Positions 44,579-54,255 of a stretch of DNA of 64,000 nt are shown here, in pieces. The notes under the pieces are model-generated. The model was not told where the DNA came from. It saw only the letters and a list, made by a program, of their open reading frames with translations, and made no database searches. A program made the position numbers and the translations under genes. Origin of the DNA: Bacteroidota bacterium (GTDB taxonomy: Bacteria > Bacteroidota > Bacteroidia > Chitinophagales > Chitinophagaceae); contig JAFEAE010000025.1 of assembly GCA_018266575.1 (NCBI GenBank), positions 62,001-126,000 on the forward strand, given 5' to 3'. Each line of letters opens with the position of its first letter. The first letter of the stretch is position 1.

Positions 44579-45403
44579 TTACAACTCATTGATGAGTTCT
44601 TTGAAAATGGCTGTGAGCTTAGGTTCTGCTTCATTGGCGGCCTGCAGCACTTCTTCATGTGTTATGGTATTTTCTTCATCACGTATACCGAGATCGGTGA
44701 TCACACTGATCGCAAAAACGGGCAGGCCCATGTGAACTGCTGCGATCACCTCCTGTACTGTACTCATCCCTACGACATCCGCCCCTGCAATATGCAACAA
44801 TTTATATTCTGCGCGGGTTTCAAATGTGGGCCCCGTTACTCCGGCATAAACCCCTTCACGCAAGGGAATATTTAATCGTGCCGCAATCTTCTTAACTTTT
44901 TGAATCAGCCCTTTTTTATAAGGTTCACTCATATCCGGAAAACGCAACCCCAATTCTTCATCATTTTTTCCCAGCAAAGGATTTACCGTAAATAAACTGA
45001 TGTGGTCTTTAATGATCATTAAGTCACCAATCTTAAATGCGGGGTTCATTCCACCTGCTGCGTTTGAAATAAGCAATGCGCTGATGCCTAAAAATTTCAT
45101 TACACGTATTGGAAAAACAACTTGCTGTGCGGTGTACCCTTCATAATAATGAAACCTGCCAGCCATTGCTACAACCCTTTTCCCATTGATCTTACCAAAA
45201 ATTAATTTGCCATGATGGCCTTCAACAGTCGATACCGGAAAATGTGGAATATCTCTATAACTGATTTCTTTTTCAACTTCAATTTCTTTTGCAAGGTTAC
45301 CCAAACCGCTACCTAACACAATTCCCACTGTTGGCTGATCCGGATAATTCTTTTTTAAGAACGCAACACTTTCACTTATCTGTTCAATAATAGTCAATGC
45401 CAT
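44579..45403 (-). CDS. Purine-nucleoside phosphorylase
   Basis: A 274-residue PNP of the trimeric inosine/guanosine type (EC 2.4.2.1), splitting purine nucleosides with phosphate in salvage. Motifs: VGIVLGSGLGNLAKE, PHFPVSTVEGHHG, FHYYEGY, LLISNAAGGMNP, GVYAGVTGPTFETRAEYKLL and AISVITDLG. Precise specificity cannot be read. Likely shares an operon with the downstream porin. Confidence 0.95.
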   Translation of the reverse strand: MALTIIEQISESVAFLKKNYPDQPTVGIVLGSGLGNLAKEIEVEKEISYRDIPHFPVSTVEGHHGKLIFGKINGKRVVAMAGRFHYYEGYTAQQVVFPIRVMKFLGISALLISNAAGGMNPAFKIGDLMIIKDHISLFTVNPLLGKNDEELGLRFPDMSEPYKKGLIQKVKKIAARLNIPLREGVYAGVTGPTFETRAEYKLLHIAGADVVGMSTVQEVIAAVHMGLPVFAISVITDLGIRDEENTITHEEVLQAANEAEPKLTAIFKELINEL

Positions 45404-45426
45404 AAATAAGAAATAATAAATGCGTG

Positions 45427-45434
45427 CAAATATA
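45427..45434 (-). promoter_or_regulatory. Possible -7 box of the PNP gene
   Basis: TATATTTG on the minus strand matches TAnnTTTG, 24 bases before the ATG at 45403. No clear TTG upstream. Confidence 0.5.
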
Positions 45435-45656
45435 AGAAAAGCTTAGTGGCGATTATCGAATTTAAGTAGTGACAATTTGAAATTTTATCTTACAGATTTC
45501 AACGATTTATACAGATACTTTTAACAATTGTGTTTGATTATATCGCGTTTTTATAATAACAACTTTCAATTGCACTAACACAAGAATTTACTACTGTTAT
45601 GAAAACATAAACTAAATGAGTATTTTTAGTGTTCTATAAAATCTTACATCGATATA

Positions 45657-47606
45657 ATGCGTGCCAGGCGATTTGTTTTTTTTATTATTTTTTTTCCTTT
45701 TTTTTCTTCATTAACGAATGCACAGTTATGCAGCGGCAGCCTTGGTGATCCCGTAGTACATTTAACTTTCGGCGCTGGAAATAACCCTGGTGCGCCTTTA
45801 CCTGGCACAACCACTACTTACCAATATGTAAGCGGAGGATGCCCTAATGACGGGCAATACACTATCGTTAACAGTACTGCAAATTGTTTTGGCAATACAT
45901 GGATAACTATTCCTTATGATCATACAGGTGACCCCAACGGATATTTCATGCTTGTAAATGCGTCGATAGAGGCACAGGATTTTTATATTGATACTATAAA
46001 GGGATTGTGTGCAGGAACAACTTATGAATTTGCAGCCTGGATAGTGAATATACTGAAAACCGATGCATGTAATGGAACGGGTATTGAACCAGACCTGACA
46101 TTTAACATCGAAAAAACAGATGGTACCGTACTTAGCAATTACACTTCCGGTTTTATCAAAGCAACAGGATTTGCTTCATGGAGGCAATATGGATTATATT
46201 TTACAACCCCACCAAATGAAACGAATGTTGTACTTCGTATCCGCAATGATGCCCCCGGAGGATGCGGAAACGATCTTGCATTAGATGATATTACGTTCCG
46301 GCCTTGCGGGCCATTGGTGTTGGCATCAAGTGCGAACAGTATTTCAGACACTATCAGTCTCTGTGAGTATGATAATACAACATTAACCTTCAACGCTTCT
46401 GTTTCCGCAGGATATAATAATCCTTTATATCAATGGCAGTTCAGTGTGGATAACGGGAATACATGGGCCGATATCCCCGGGCAAACTACAACTACACTTG
46501 TAAGAGCCCCTGCTTCAACCCCCGGAGTTTATAGGTACAGGTTAAATGTCGGGGATGGGAACAATATTAATTTACCCTCATGCCGTGTTTCTTCGAACGT
46601 ACTAACGGTAATGGTTAACCCAAAACCAGTACCCGTTGCATCAGTCAATAATCCGCTGTGTAATGACAGCACTATTTCTTTATCTGCTTCGGGTGGCGGG
46701 AATTATATGTGGAGCGGGCCTGGTAATTTCGCAGATACGATACTTAGTGGTTCATCCCCGGCATCAGTTAATATTTCACATGCTTCATCAGATAACAATG
46801 GGAAATATTATGTAACGGTTACCAGTACTGCCGGGTGTGTGAACAAAGATTCTGTTACAGTTATAGTCAATCCAAATCCTGTTGCAACAGCAGGTAATGA
46901 TATTACACTTTGTAAGGGGAGTACAACAACACTTACTGCAAGTGGCGGCACATCGTATATATGGTCGCCATCGATTGCGCTTTCGGCAAATAATATTGCA
47001 AACCCACAGGCAGATCCGGATACAACAGTAACTTATATTGTTACAGTATATAATCAATATCAATGCAGCGACACCGCGTCTGTTACCGTTAACGTTATCC
47101 CCACACCTGTTGCTAATGCGGGACCCGATAAAAAAATAATGGAAGGTCAGTCTGTAACATTAGAAGGGTCTGTAAATACACCGGATGTAACTATTTCGTG
47201 GACGCCTGTTAATTTTATAGATAATCCAGCTTCATTACAACCAACTGTTACACCGCAAAGCGATATTACGTATACGCTCAAAGTGACTTCCACGGTAGGA
47301 TGCGGGGTATCGACAGATAATGTATTCATACGTGTGTTTGAAAAGATAACTATTCCCAATGCGTTCTCACCAAACGGAGATGGGATAAATGATGTCTGGA
47401 ATATTAAAAACCTCATCACTTATCCGGAAGCTGAAATAGAAGTATTCAACCGGTATGGACAACCTGTATTTCACAGCAGTGGTTATAATAAGCCGTGGGA
47501 TGGAACACTTAATGGAAAATCCGTTCCTTCAGGAACGTATTATTACATCATCGATCTGAAAAATGATTTTCCGAAACTGAGTGGTTCTGTGTTTGTGGTG
47601 AGATGA
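45657..47606 (+). CDS. Large secreted protein with T9SS type B C-terminal domain
   Basis: A 649-residue exported protein: signal peptide to about NAQ, a jellyroll-like N-terminal domain (YTIVNSTANCFGNTWITIP, FAAWIVNIL, VVLRIRNDAPGG), repeated Ig/PKD-like domains with Cys pairs, and the gliding-motility-associated CTD (FSPNGDGINDVWNI, EVFNRYGQPVFHS, YNKPWDGTLNGKSVPSGTYYYII) at ~565-649. The CTD directs type IX secretion and surface attachment. Surface adhesin or enzyme-binding role is inferred; no catalytic site seen. Confidence 0.92.
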   Translation: MRARRFVFFIIFFPFFSSLTNAQLCSGSLGDPVVHLTFGAGNNPGAPLPGTTTTYQYVSGGCPNDGQYTIVNSTANCFGNTWITIPYDHTGDPNGYFMLVNASIEAQDFYIDTIKGLCAGTTYEFAAWIVNILKTDACNGTGIEPDLTFNIEKTDGTVLSNYTSGFIKATGFASWRQYGLYFTTPPNETNVVLRIRNDAPGGCGNDLALDDITFRPCGPLVLASSANSISDTISLCEYDNTTLTFNASVSAGYNNPLYQWQFSVDNGNTWADIPGQTTTTLVRAPASTPGVYRYRLNVGDGNNINLPSCRVSSNVLTVMVNPKPVPVASVNNPLCNDSTISLSASGGGNYMWSGPGNFADTILSGSSPASVNISHASSDNNGKYYVTVTSTAGCVNKDSVTVIVNPNPVATAGNDITLCKGSTTTLTASGGTSYIWSPSIALSANNIANPQADPDTTVTYIVTVYNQYQCSDTASVTVNVIPTPVANAGPDKKIMEGQSVTLEGSVNTPDVTISWTPVNFIDNPASLQPTVTPQSDITYTLKVTSTVGCGVSTDNVFIRVFEKITIPNAFSPNGDGINDVWNIKNLITYPEAEIEVFNRYGQPVFHSSGYNKPWDGTLNGKSVPSGTYYYIIDLKNDFPKLSGSVFVVR

Positions 47607-47678
47607 GTTGAAAGTTGAGGACTGCAAATAATAAGAAGCAAGTATCAAAGATTATAACGTTTATATATAACCGAAAAA

Positions 47679-49151
47679 TTATTTGCTTTCTTTAAGGCTA
47701 TTTACTAATCTCTCAATTTCCTTGTTATAATATACAAGGCTGTCTTTATATTGGTCTGTATCCTCGCTTACGGCTTTATAGATAAGATTATAGCTTTTCA
47801 CCCTCAATTCACAATAAGAGAGCAATTTTTGATCCTTCTCGTGTAATTGATCAGGTAAATTCAATTTTTCAAGGCTATTAATCAAATTGATATTTTCATC
47901 CCAATAATATAATCCTCTCTCTTTGATCTCGTAAAGTATTGAGTCTTTGGGGCTATCCCGCTTCATTTTGAATAATTCCAGTGCTTGTGATTCATTAGAA
48001 ACAAATTGTTTTATCCCTGCATCATATTTGCCGATGTCATCGGGAGTCTTTTTATAAACTGTATAGGCAATTCCCAGTGCTAACGCCGAAACAATCATAG
48101 TGGTTATATACTTCAGGTTAGGGAATTCCGCTTTTTTTAAGCTTGGTACAAACCCATATCCGATCAACATGCCGCTTAACAATCCTCCAATATGCGCTGC
48201 GTTGTCAATACCACCTTTCATTCCATTCAACAAATTATAACCAACAAAAACCCCGATACTTGTAAGCAATGCCTTCCTTGCTGTTTTTTCAATAAAATTT
48301 GTTGTTAACAAAGCAAGAAAGACTCCATACATTCCAAAAATTGCCCCGGATGCGCCTGCGCTTATTGTTAAGTTATGCCAGTATAAACTAACACTGCTTG
48401 CAACAATACCTGTAGAAACATAGGCAACTAAAAATCTTGTTCTTCCCAAATAGGGTTCAAGCAATACTCCTATGTAAAGCAATGCATACATATTCATGAG
48501 CAAATGAAAAATACCGATATGTAAAAAACAATTTGTGATCAATCTCCACCATTGCCCATCCAATGTTGCAGGCCTGAAATTTGCCCCCCATGCAATCAAT
48601 GTTTCGTTGTCTGGCAGCAAAATATTTGCTCCCGAAACAGCCATTGAAATGAAGATGAGTATGTTTAAATCAATAAGAACAGGAGTGATAAAATAGCCCT
48701 GCACAGGTTTGAATATCGCAAGTATCCCTGTAATTTTTTCTTTAGAAGAGATGGGTGATTCGTTTAGAATATCCTGATCGCCTTGTATCATATTTGGCTT
48801 CAGGTCTTCATATTTTTTTTCAAATTCGTACGGCGCCATTGTATTTTTCAGCTCTTCAATAACGGAGACAAAGTGCCGGATGTTTTGCTTATTTCGTCCC
48901 CAATCCGTCATCTGGTTTCCGGTACATTCGCTTTTTAAATTTGCGTTTCCGTTTTCAATTCTCACTTTAATTTCTTCACCCGTTGATCTCATGGAAAATT
49001 TTGTAAATGCAATAAATCCCGATTCGCTTAACTGACTTATATCCCACTCAAGTTTTTTTGCTGCTTCAGTAGCCAGTACGAGAAATTGTTCGTTAGATAA
49101 ATTTTCTAGAGCAAAATCCTGAATAAATTTTGGAGAAAGGCCGAAAGCCAT
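47679..49151 (-). CDS. Rhomboid-family intramembrane serine protease with soluble extensions
   Basis: A 490-residue protein. The rhomboid core (about 165-375) has FLHIGIFHLLMNMYALL (HxxxN of the oxyanion region), catalytic Ser in GASGAIFGMYG and catalytic His in DNAAHIGGLLSGM. Residues 1-~145 form a soluble part (LEWDISQLSESGFIAFTKF and others) and the C-terminal ~110 are also soluble and helical, ending in NKEIERLVNSLKESK. It may cleave membrane proteins; substrate unknown. The soluble N-terminal part is larger than in typical bacterial rhomboids. Confidence 0.9.
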   Translation of the reverse strand: MAFGLSPKFIQDFALENLSNEQFLVLATEAAKKLEWDISQLSESGFIAFTKFSMRSTGEEIKVRIENGNANLKSECTGNQMTDWGRNKQNIRHFVSVIEELKNTMAPYEFEKKYEDLKPNMIQGDQDILNESPISSKEKITGILAIFKPVQGYFITPVLIDLNILIFISMAVSGANILLPDNETLIAWGANFRPATLDGQWWRLITNCFLHIGIFHLLMNMYALLYIGVLLEPYLGRTRFLVAYVSTGIVASSVSLYWHNLTISAGASGAIFGMYGVFLALLTTNFIEKTARKALLTSIGVFVGYNLLNGMKGGIDNAAHIGGLLSGMLIGYGFVPSLKKAEFPNLKYITTMIVSALALGIAYTVYKKTPDDIGKYDAGIKQFVSNESQALELFKMKRDSPKDSILYEIKERGLYYWDENINLINSLEKLNLPDQLHEKDQKLLSYCELRVKSYNLIYKAVSEDTDQYKDSLVYYNKEIERLVNSLKESK

Positions 49152-49392
49152 ATGGGGTTATTTTCGTTAGTTGATGGTTACATCGTTAGCTCAGCATTTA
49201 TAAATGTACACAAAGAATGCAGAACCTGAACTATTGTGAGTTCAATAAAAACAAAACGTAGCAGCATAGTGTTTATGGTTAGACCAGGGCGAGCAGCAAA
49301 CAATATATTCCCGGGGTATTGTATAAAATATATTATTTACTGCTTGCTGTTAATGTGGAACAACGCCATCACTATTTTCAAATCTTTTGCTG

Positions 49393-49932
49393 TTATTTTT
49401 TCGCAGGCGGAAACTCACGCTGCTTTTCATCTATTTGGGCAATCTTTCCGTTCTTTATTAAAATATCATCTACCAGGTATACAGAATCTGCCTTTCCTTT
49501 TTTGTCTGTCCATTTCTGCAGGCTCCAAACAGTGACCCAGGTATCGCCTTTATCGGGATAATATGCAGTAAGCCATGTATCAGGCTCAAGCGACATTGTG
49601 GCTGCGGCAGCACGCATTGGGATCATCATCGCCATCAGGCTGTCTTTCTTTCCTTTAAAATAGAATTTATCGGCAATAAATTCTATTGAATCGGCAAAAT
49701 AATCGAACGAACCTTTTACATCGCCGTCAATATATTTTTTGAAGGAAGTAAGTGCAAGAACAGCATTTTTTTCATCGCCCGGCTGCCAGTTCAACGAATA
49801 TTTCGCTGTGAAAGGATATGTGTATGTTTCTTTTTTTGCAGTTGTGTCTGTTTTTGTTTCCGAAGTTTGCGTGCCGTTGTTACAACTGGCGATAACAACG
49901 CATAAAAAGATCAATGGCAAAAAGTGTTTCAT
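49393..49932 (-). CDS. NTF2-like lipoprotein
   Basis: A 179-residue lipoprotein (lipobox IASC at about residue 17), then a Thr-rich linker and an SnoaL/NTF2-like domain: LALTSFKKYIDGDVKGSFDYFADSIEF, LMAMMIPMRAA, and WVTVWSLQKWTDKKGK. No catalytic residues identified. Monocistronic as far as visible. The upstream gap to sucC (49933-50179) holds no convincing gene. Confidence 0.75.
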   Translation of the reverse strand: MKHFLPLIFLCVVIASCNNGTQTSETKTDTTAKKETYTYPFTAKYSLNWQPGDEKNAVLALTSFKKYIDGDVKGSFDYFADSIEFIADKFYFKGKKDSLMAMMIPMRAAAATMSLEPDTWLTAYYPDKGDTWVTVWSLQKWTDKKGKADSVYLVDDILIKNGKIAQIDEKQREFPPAKK

Positions 49933-50179
49933 AAATTTAATTTTTACGTTAAATAAAAAGCGCTTTCAGAAAATGCGGAAGATTTTGAAGATTGCAGGGG
50001 TAACTGTTTCAATGGAGTTTCTGAAGATAATAAAAAAACAGGAACCTGAATTGATAATTTTAGTTGATTTATTTATGTGCATATTATAACAGCAAATTTG
50101 CCGGTAAGTCATTCAGCCATTCCCAAATCGTAATTCGTAAATTACTTCCACTGTCTTATCTTAGCCAAAATTTTAGTGT

Positions 50180-51391
50180 ATGAACCTTCACGAATACCAG
50201 GCAAAAGAATTACTTAAAAAATACAATGTACCCGTACAGGAAGGCATTCCTGTTGATAGTGCAGGTGCTGCAGAAGAAGCATATAAACAAATGAAAGTGC
50301 ATACAGGCAATAGTTTCGCCGTAGTGAAAGCGCAGATTCATGCAGGCGGACGCGGAAAAGGAAAGATCAAAGGAACGGAACAACGCGGCGTTGCAGTTGG
50401 CAAAAGCGCAGAAGAAATAAAACAGATCGCGACAAATTTATTAGGCGGCACTTTGGTTACTATACAAACCGGCCCTTCAGGAAAAGTAGTGAACAAAATT
50501 TTAGTTGCGCAGGATGTATATTATCCAGGTCCAAACCCGGTAAAAGAATTTTATCTCTCTATTCTACTCGACCGTGCAAAAGGGCAAAACGTGTTTATGT
50601 ACAGCACTGAAGGTGGAGTGGACATTGAAGAAGTTGCACACAAAACCCCTGATAAAATTTTTAAAGAATGGGTTCACCCTTCAGGCGGTTTGCAACCTTT
50701 CCAGGCAAGGAAGATCGCTTTTAATTTGGGGCTAAGCGGCGAGGCGTTTAAAAACTGCGTAAAGTTTGTAACGAATTTATACAATGCGTATGTGGGTTTG
50801 GATTGTTCGATGCTTGAGATAAACCCGTTGTTCAAAACAAGTGATGAAAAGATCATTGCAGTGGATTGTAAAATGAACCTCGATGATAATGCATTGATGC
50901 GCCATGCAGACCTTGAAGCGCTGCGTGATATCAGCGAAGAAGACCCTACAGAAGTTGAAGCAGGAAAATACAATTTGAATTTTGTAAAATTAGATGGCAA
51001 CGTAGGGTGTATGGTGAATGGTGCAGGCCTTGCGATGGCGACAATGGATATGATAAAACTAAGTGGCGGCGAACCTGCAAACTTTCTCGATGTAGGCGGA
51101 ACTGCAAATGCACAAACCGTGGAAGCCGGTTTCCGCATTATTTTAAAAGACCCGAAAGTAAAAGCAATACTCATTAATATCTTCGGAGGTATTGTACGTT
51201 GCGACCGTGTTGCACAAGGGGTGATCGATGCATATAATTCCATTGGCGATATTAAAGTACCCATCATTGTACGCCTGCAGGGAACAAACGCAGAAGAAGC
51301 TAAAAAGTTAATTGAAGAAAGCGGCTTGAAAGTGCAGTCTGCTATTTTATTGAGCGAAGCAGCAGCATTGGTGAATAAAGCAGTTGCGTAG
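50180..51391 (+). CDS. sucC: Succinyl-CoA synthetase (ADP-forming), beta subunit
   Basis: A 403-residue ATP-grasp subunit of the TCA-cycle enzyme making ATP/GTP from succinyl-CoA. MNLHEYQAKELLKKYNVP, VKAQIHAGGRGKGK, EINPLF, DVGGTANAQTVEAGFRII and INIFGGIVRCD are signature motifs. sucD is not adjacent or elsewhere in the window. A terminator follows directly, so it is its own unit. Confidence 0.97.
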   Translation: MNLHEYQAKELLKKYNVPVQEGIPVDSAGAAEEAYKQMKVHTGNSFAVVKAQIHAGGRGKGKIKGTEQRGVAVGKSAEEIKQIATNLLGGTLVTIQTGPSGKVVNKILVAQDVYYPGPNPVKEFYLSILLDRAKGQNVFMYSTEGGVDIEEVAHKTPDKIFKEWVHPSGGLQPFQARKIAFNLGLSGEAFKNCVKFVTNLYNAYVGLDCSMLEINPLFKTSDEKIIAVDCKMNLDDNALMRHADLEALRDISEEDPTEVEAGKYNLNFVKLDGNVGCMVNGAGLAMATMDMIKLSGGEPANFLDVGGTANAQTVEAGFRIILKDPKVKAILINIFGGIVRCDRVAQGVIDAYNSIGDIKVPIIVRLQGTNAEEAKKLIEESGLKVQSAILLSEAAALVNKAVA

Positions 51392-51413
51392 TTTTTATTG
51401 AAAAAATATTTTT

Positions 51414-51445
51414 AAATCCTGTTTCAATGAGACAGGATTTTTTGT
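51414..51445 (+). terminator. Terminator of sucC
   Basis: Stem AAATCCTGT (51414-51422) / ACAGGATTT (51432-51440), loop closed by extra pairs, then TTTTTG. Confidence 0.85.
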
Positions 51446-51736
51446 TTTTGTTTCTCACAGATGGCACGGATTGCACAGATTATTTTTATTTGAAATAATG
51501 TGCGATAAAGAGGTTTCTTGCCGATTATAAAACCGATCAGGGAACAAATGTTCTTCATCACAGTAGTTCAAAAGCTCAATCGAAGCTCCTTCCGGAAACG
51601 GGCTGTACCTCGTTTCCGGATCGCCTTTTTTGGTTATTTTTTGGCGAAGCAAAAAAGAAAAGAAAATAAATGAAGTTAATTACAAATCCTGCCGTTCAAG
51701 AATTACGGCGAAAGTTTTAAATATTATCATCGAAAC
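51446..51736. other. Noncoding gap with repeat-like words
   Basis: Contains CACAGATGGCACGGATTGCACAGATT (51457-51482 region), tandem CACAGATT-type words; and an inverted pair CCGGAAACG (51592-51600) / CGTTTCCGG (51612-51620), followed by the A-rich GGCGAAGCAAAAAAG. Short open frames across it look like translation shadows. The CCGGAAACG hairpin could be a small dispersed repeat, but no second copy exists in this window. Confidence 0.45.
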
Positions 51737-52456
51737 TCAATCTTCTTTTTTCATGAATTGTTTTTGCGAATCCAAAATATATACCTGCATACTTTCAGGA
51801 GTTGATTTCCTGCAGAATCTGTAGGAAGGGCGGTATTTGGCCATAAATTGTTTTAATGAATCGCCCTGCAAATGAGTGAGGTTGATTATTTCTACTTCTG
51901 AAAATTTATAATCGATATAATATTGCTGTTCATCATAAGAAAGTCGTTCGCGCAATTTCCGTTTTTGTTTTTCTTCGGTTGAAAAGTAAGTAACAGGGCT
52001 CAATGTTATACCAACTCCGTCCGGTGGGCCATGCTTGTTTATAACGGTTCTGTTAGGGTCATTGTAATATGATTCATAATAATCATGGCGGTCGATCGAG
52101 TCAACCTGGTATGCATTCAGGTTGCGCACCGTAACAGTTGCCAAAACTTTTTCTTTGGGTTGCAAGGAAATATCCTTGCCTGCATTGATCATGAAAAAAG
52201 TAACAAGCAGCGTATCCGGAAAATAATTTGCAGAAGAAAAAACAAGTGTATCGCCTTCCTTTGCTTTGATCATATAATTCCCTCCAAGATCTGAAACTTC
52301 AAATTGCCTGTTGGAAATATTACGTACGGTAACTGCAACCAATAATTCATCGCCTTTTTCATTGAATATTTTGCCATGCATTTTTTGCTGCGCATCCGCA
52401 ACAGAAGATATCAAACAGAAAAAAAATAAAAGATAAGCAGCATAACGAAACAGCAT
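51737..52456 (-). CDS. Carboxypeptidase-regulatory-like secreted protein
   Basis: A 239-residue protein with signal peptide (to VADAQQ) and an N-terminal CarboxypepD_reg-like domain: MHGKIFNEKGDELLVAVTVRN, LGGNYMIKAKEGDTLVFSS, FFMINAGKDISLQPK. The C-terminal 120 residues (VDSIDRHDYYESYYNDPNR, HLQGDSLKQFMAKYRPSYRF) match a pattern seen after this domain in Bacteroidota, function unknown. Periplasmic or surface location likely. Confidence 0.8.
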   Translation of the reverse strand: MLFRYAAYLLFFFCLISSVADAQQKMHGKIFNEKGDELLVAVTVRNISNRQFEVSDLGGNYMIKAKEGDTLVFSSANYFPDTLLVTFFMINAGKDISLQPKEKVLATVTVRNLNAYQVDSIDRHDYYESYYNDPNRTVINKHGPPDGVGITLSPVTYFSTEEKQKRKLRERLSYDEQQYYIDYKFSEVEIINLTHLQGDSLKQFMAKYRPSYRFCRKSTPESMQVYILDSQKQFMKKED

Positions 52457-52637
52457 AATTCAATTTGTTTTCAGTGATAATAATAACAGCCCATTTTCAT
52501 CCTGATCTTCACAAAATCCTGTTACACAAAGTTTATTGTTTTTTTCCGGTACGGGCAAAATAACATGAAAGATGCCGGTGAATTAAATTAAATATCACCC
52601 ATTTAAAAAATAAGTAATTTTAAGAAAACCCGTTTTT

Positions 52638-53474
52638 ATGAAATCAAAAAAATCAAGGCCGAAACCTCATTTCGGCATGGGATGGGTGCCAGACCATCCC
52701 GATCAACGCGACTTTACGTACACCACTCCTCAGGCTGTTTTTGCTACGCTTCCTACAACAGCAGACCTTCGAAAAAAATGCCCGCTGGTTTATAACCAGG
52801 AATGTTTAGGTAGTTGCACGGCAAATGCAATTGCTGCCGCTATTGAGTTTGAACAAATGCGGCAAAATAAAAAAGATGCATTTATGCCATCCCGGCTTTT
52901 TATTTATTACAACGAACGTGCTATAGAAGGCACTGTGAACTCCGACAGCGGCGCACAAATTCGTGATGGGATTAAATCTGTTGTCAATCTCGGCGTATGC
53001 CCTGAAAAAGAATGGCCTTATACACTCGGTACATGCCAGGTTATTGGCGAAAACCCGATAACAGGCGAAGACATTTATGATACCGGGGCAAAATTCAAAC
53101 AAAAGCCACCGAAAACCTGCTACACCGATGCTACCAAATTCCAGGTGTTGCAGTATCAATCGGTGATGAATGTAGCACAACAAATGAAGGGGTGCCTTGC
53201 AGAAGGTTTTCCTTTTGTGTTTGGTTTTACCGTTTATGAAAGCTTTTATAACATCGGTAAAAATGGCATCATGCCATTGCCTGCACACAATGAGCAGAAA
53301 GTGGGTGGCCACGCTGTAATGGCTGTTGGTTATAACGACCGCAAGCAGGTTTTTATCATTCGCAATTCTTGGGGAACAGGTTGGGGAGATAAAGGATATT
53401 TTTATATGCCTTATGCATTTATTACAAGTAATAACTGCAACGATTTCTGGACTATAAGAATTGTTGAATTATAA
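52638..53474 (+). CDS. Papain-like (C1 family) cysteine peptidase
   Basis: A 278-residue peptidase with the full papain set: Cys in QECLGSCTANA, His in GGHAVMAVGY and Asn in RNSWGTGWGDKGYF. The N-terminal GWVPDHPDQRDFTY is the start typical of bacterial C1A-like proteins. No signal peptide or propeptide is present, so it is probably cytoplasmic or secreted by a route not visible. Next gene is PrsW-like, 47 bases on. Confidence 0.9.
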   Translation: MKSKKSRPKPHFGMGWVPDHPDQRDFTYTTPQAVFATLPTTADLRKKCPLVYNQECLGSCTANAIAAAIEFEQMRQNKKDAFMPSRLFIYYNERAIEGTVNSDSGAQIRDGIKSVVNLGVCPEKEWPYTLGTCQVIGENPITGEDIYDTGAKFKQKPPKTCYTDATKFQVLQYQSVMNVAQQMKGCLAEGFPFVFGFTVYESFYNIGKNGIMPLPAHNEQKVGGHAVMAVGYNDRKQVFIIRNSWGTGWGDKGYFYMPYAFITSNNCNDFWTIRIVEL

Positions 53475-53521
53475 TATCTAAAAATTTTCACAGGCTGATT
53501 GCAATCCACTATTTTTAATTC

Positions 53522-54244
53522 ATGTTGTTATTAGCACTGGCAATAGCTCCCGGAATTGCAATCAGCCTGTACATTTATTCAAAAGACAGGTATGAAAAGG
53601 AACCGTTAAGCCATTTAGTGGTTTCTTTTTTTCTTGGTATGATCAGCACCATACCTGCATTGATCATTCAACTTCTTGCCGGTGATATCCGGGAAAAAGC
53701 AACATCGCATATCATTCTGTCTTATGCGCTTTTTGCATACATCATTGTTGCATTAAGTGAAGAAGGAAGTAAATTTTTTATGCTTCGGTTATTCGCGTAT
53801 CCGAAAAAAGCATTCAGTGAGCCGCTTGATGGCATTGTATACTCCGTAATGATCGGGATGGGCTTTGCAACTGTTGAAAATATTGAATACGTATACAAGT
53901 TTGGTTTGAGCACGGGGATCATCCGGTTTTTTCTATCGGTTCCTGCACATGCATCTTTCGCTGTATTGATGGGTTATTATGCCGGGCTAGCAAAAATAAA
54001 TCCGTCACGATCGCTTTGGTTATTATGCAAAGGGATATTTGTTGCCGTATTTTTTCATGGCACATTTGACTTCTGTATTTTTTTACAACAGAATGAAAAA
54101 ATAACAGAATATATTTCCACAGGATTATTATCATTCGGAGCATTTGCATCTTTCTATATTTCATTCAGGCTGGCGATGCGTGCTATCCGGATACAACAGG
54201 CTTTATCCAAAGAGGAATTTGAACAAAATAATTTGAAAAATTAA
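53522..54244 (+). CDS. PrsW-family intramembrane metalloprotease
   Basis: A 240-residue polytopic membrane protein. The PrsW motifs are present: SEEGSKF (EExxK) in an early helix, MGFATVENIEYVY, SVPAHASFAVLMGYY and the late HGTFDF. PrsW in Bacillus cleaves an anti-sigma factor; the target here is unknown. Gene begins shortly after the C1 peptidase and is followed 11 bases later by a GNAT acetyltransferase. Confidence 0.9.
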   Translation: MLLLALAIAPGIAISLYIYSKDRYEKEPLSHLVVSFFLGMISTIPALIIQLLAGDIREKATSHIILSYALFAYIIVALSEEGSKFFMLRLFAYPKKAFSEPLDGIVYSVMIGMGFATVENIEYVYKFGLSTGIIRFFLSVPAHASFAVLMGYYAGLAKINPSRSLWLLCKGIFVAVFFHGTFDFCIFLQQNEKITEYISTGLLSFGAFASFYISFRLAMRAIRIQQALSKEEFEQNNLKN

Positions 54245-54255
54245 TTTAATCTGGT

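Noticed and set aside
45657..45720. Possible promoter TATTTTTA at 45621
   Set aside because: One mismatch and no TTG at the right distance; too weak to list as a feature.
49739..50089. Plus-strand open frame opposite the NTF2-like lipoprotein
   Set aside because: Antisense shadow that runs into noncoding sequence upstream of sucC.
50674..51267. 197-codon minus-strand open frame inside sucC
   Set aside because: Mirror of a highly conserved gene; long only because of its codon usage.
51455..51824. Two short open frames after sucC
   Set aside because: No start context, no family pattern, built on repeat-like and A-rich sequence.
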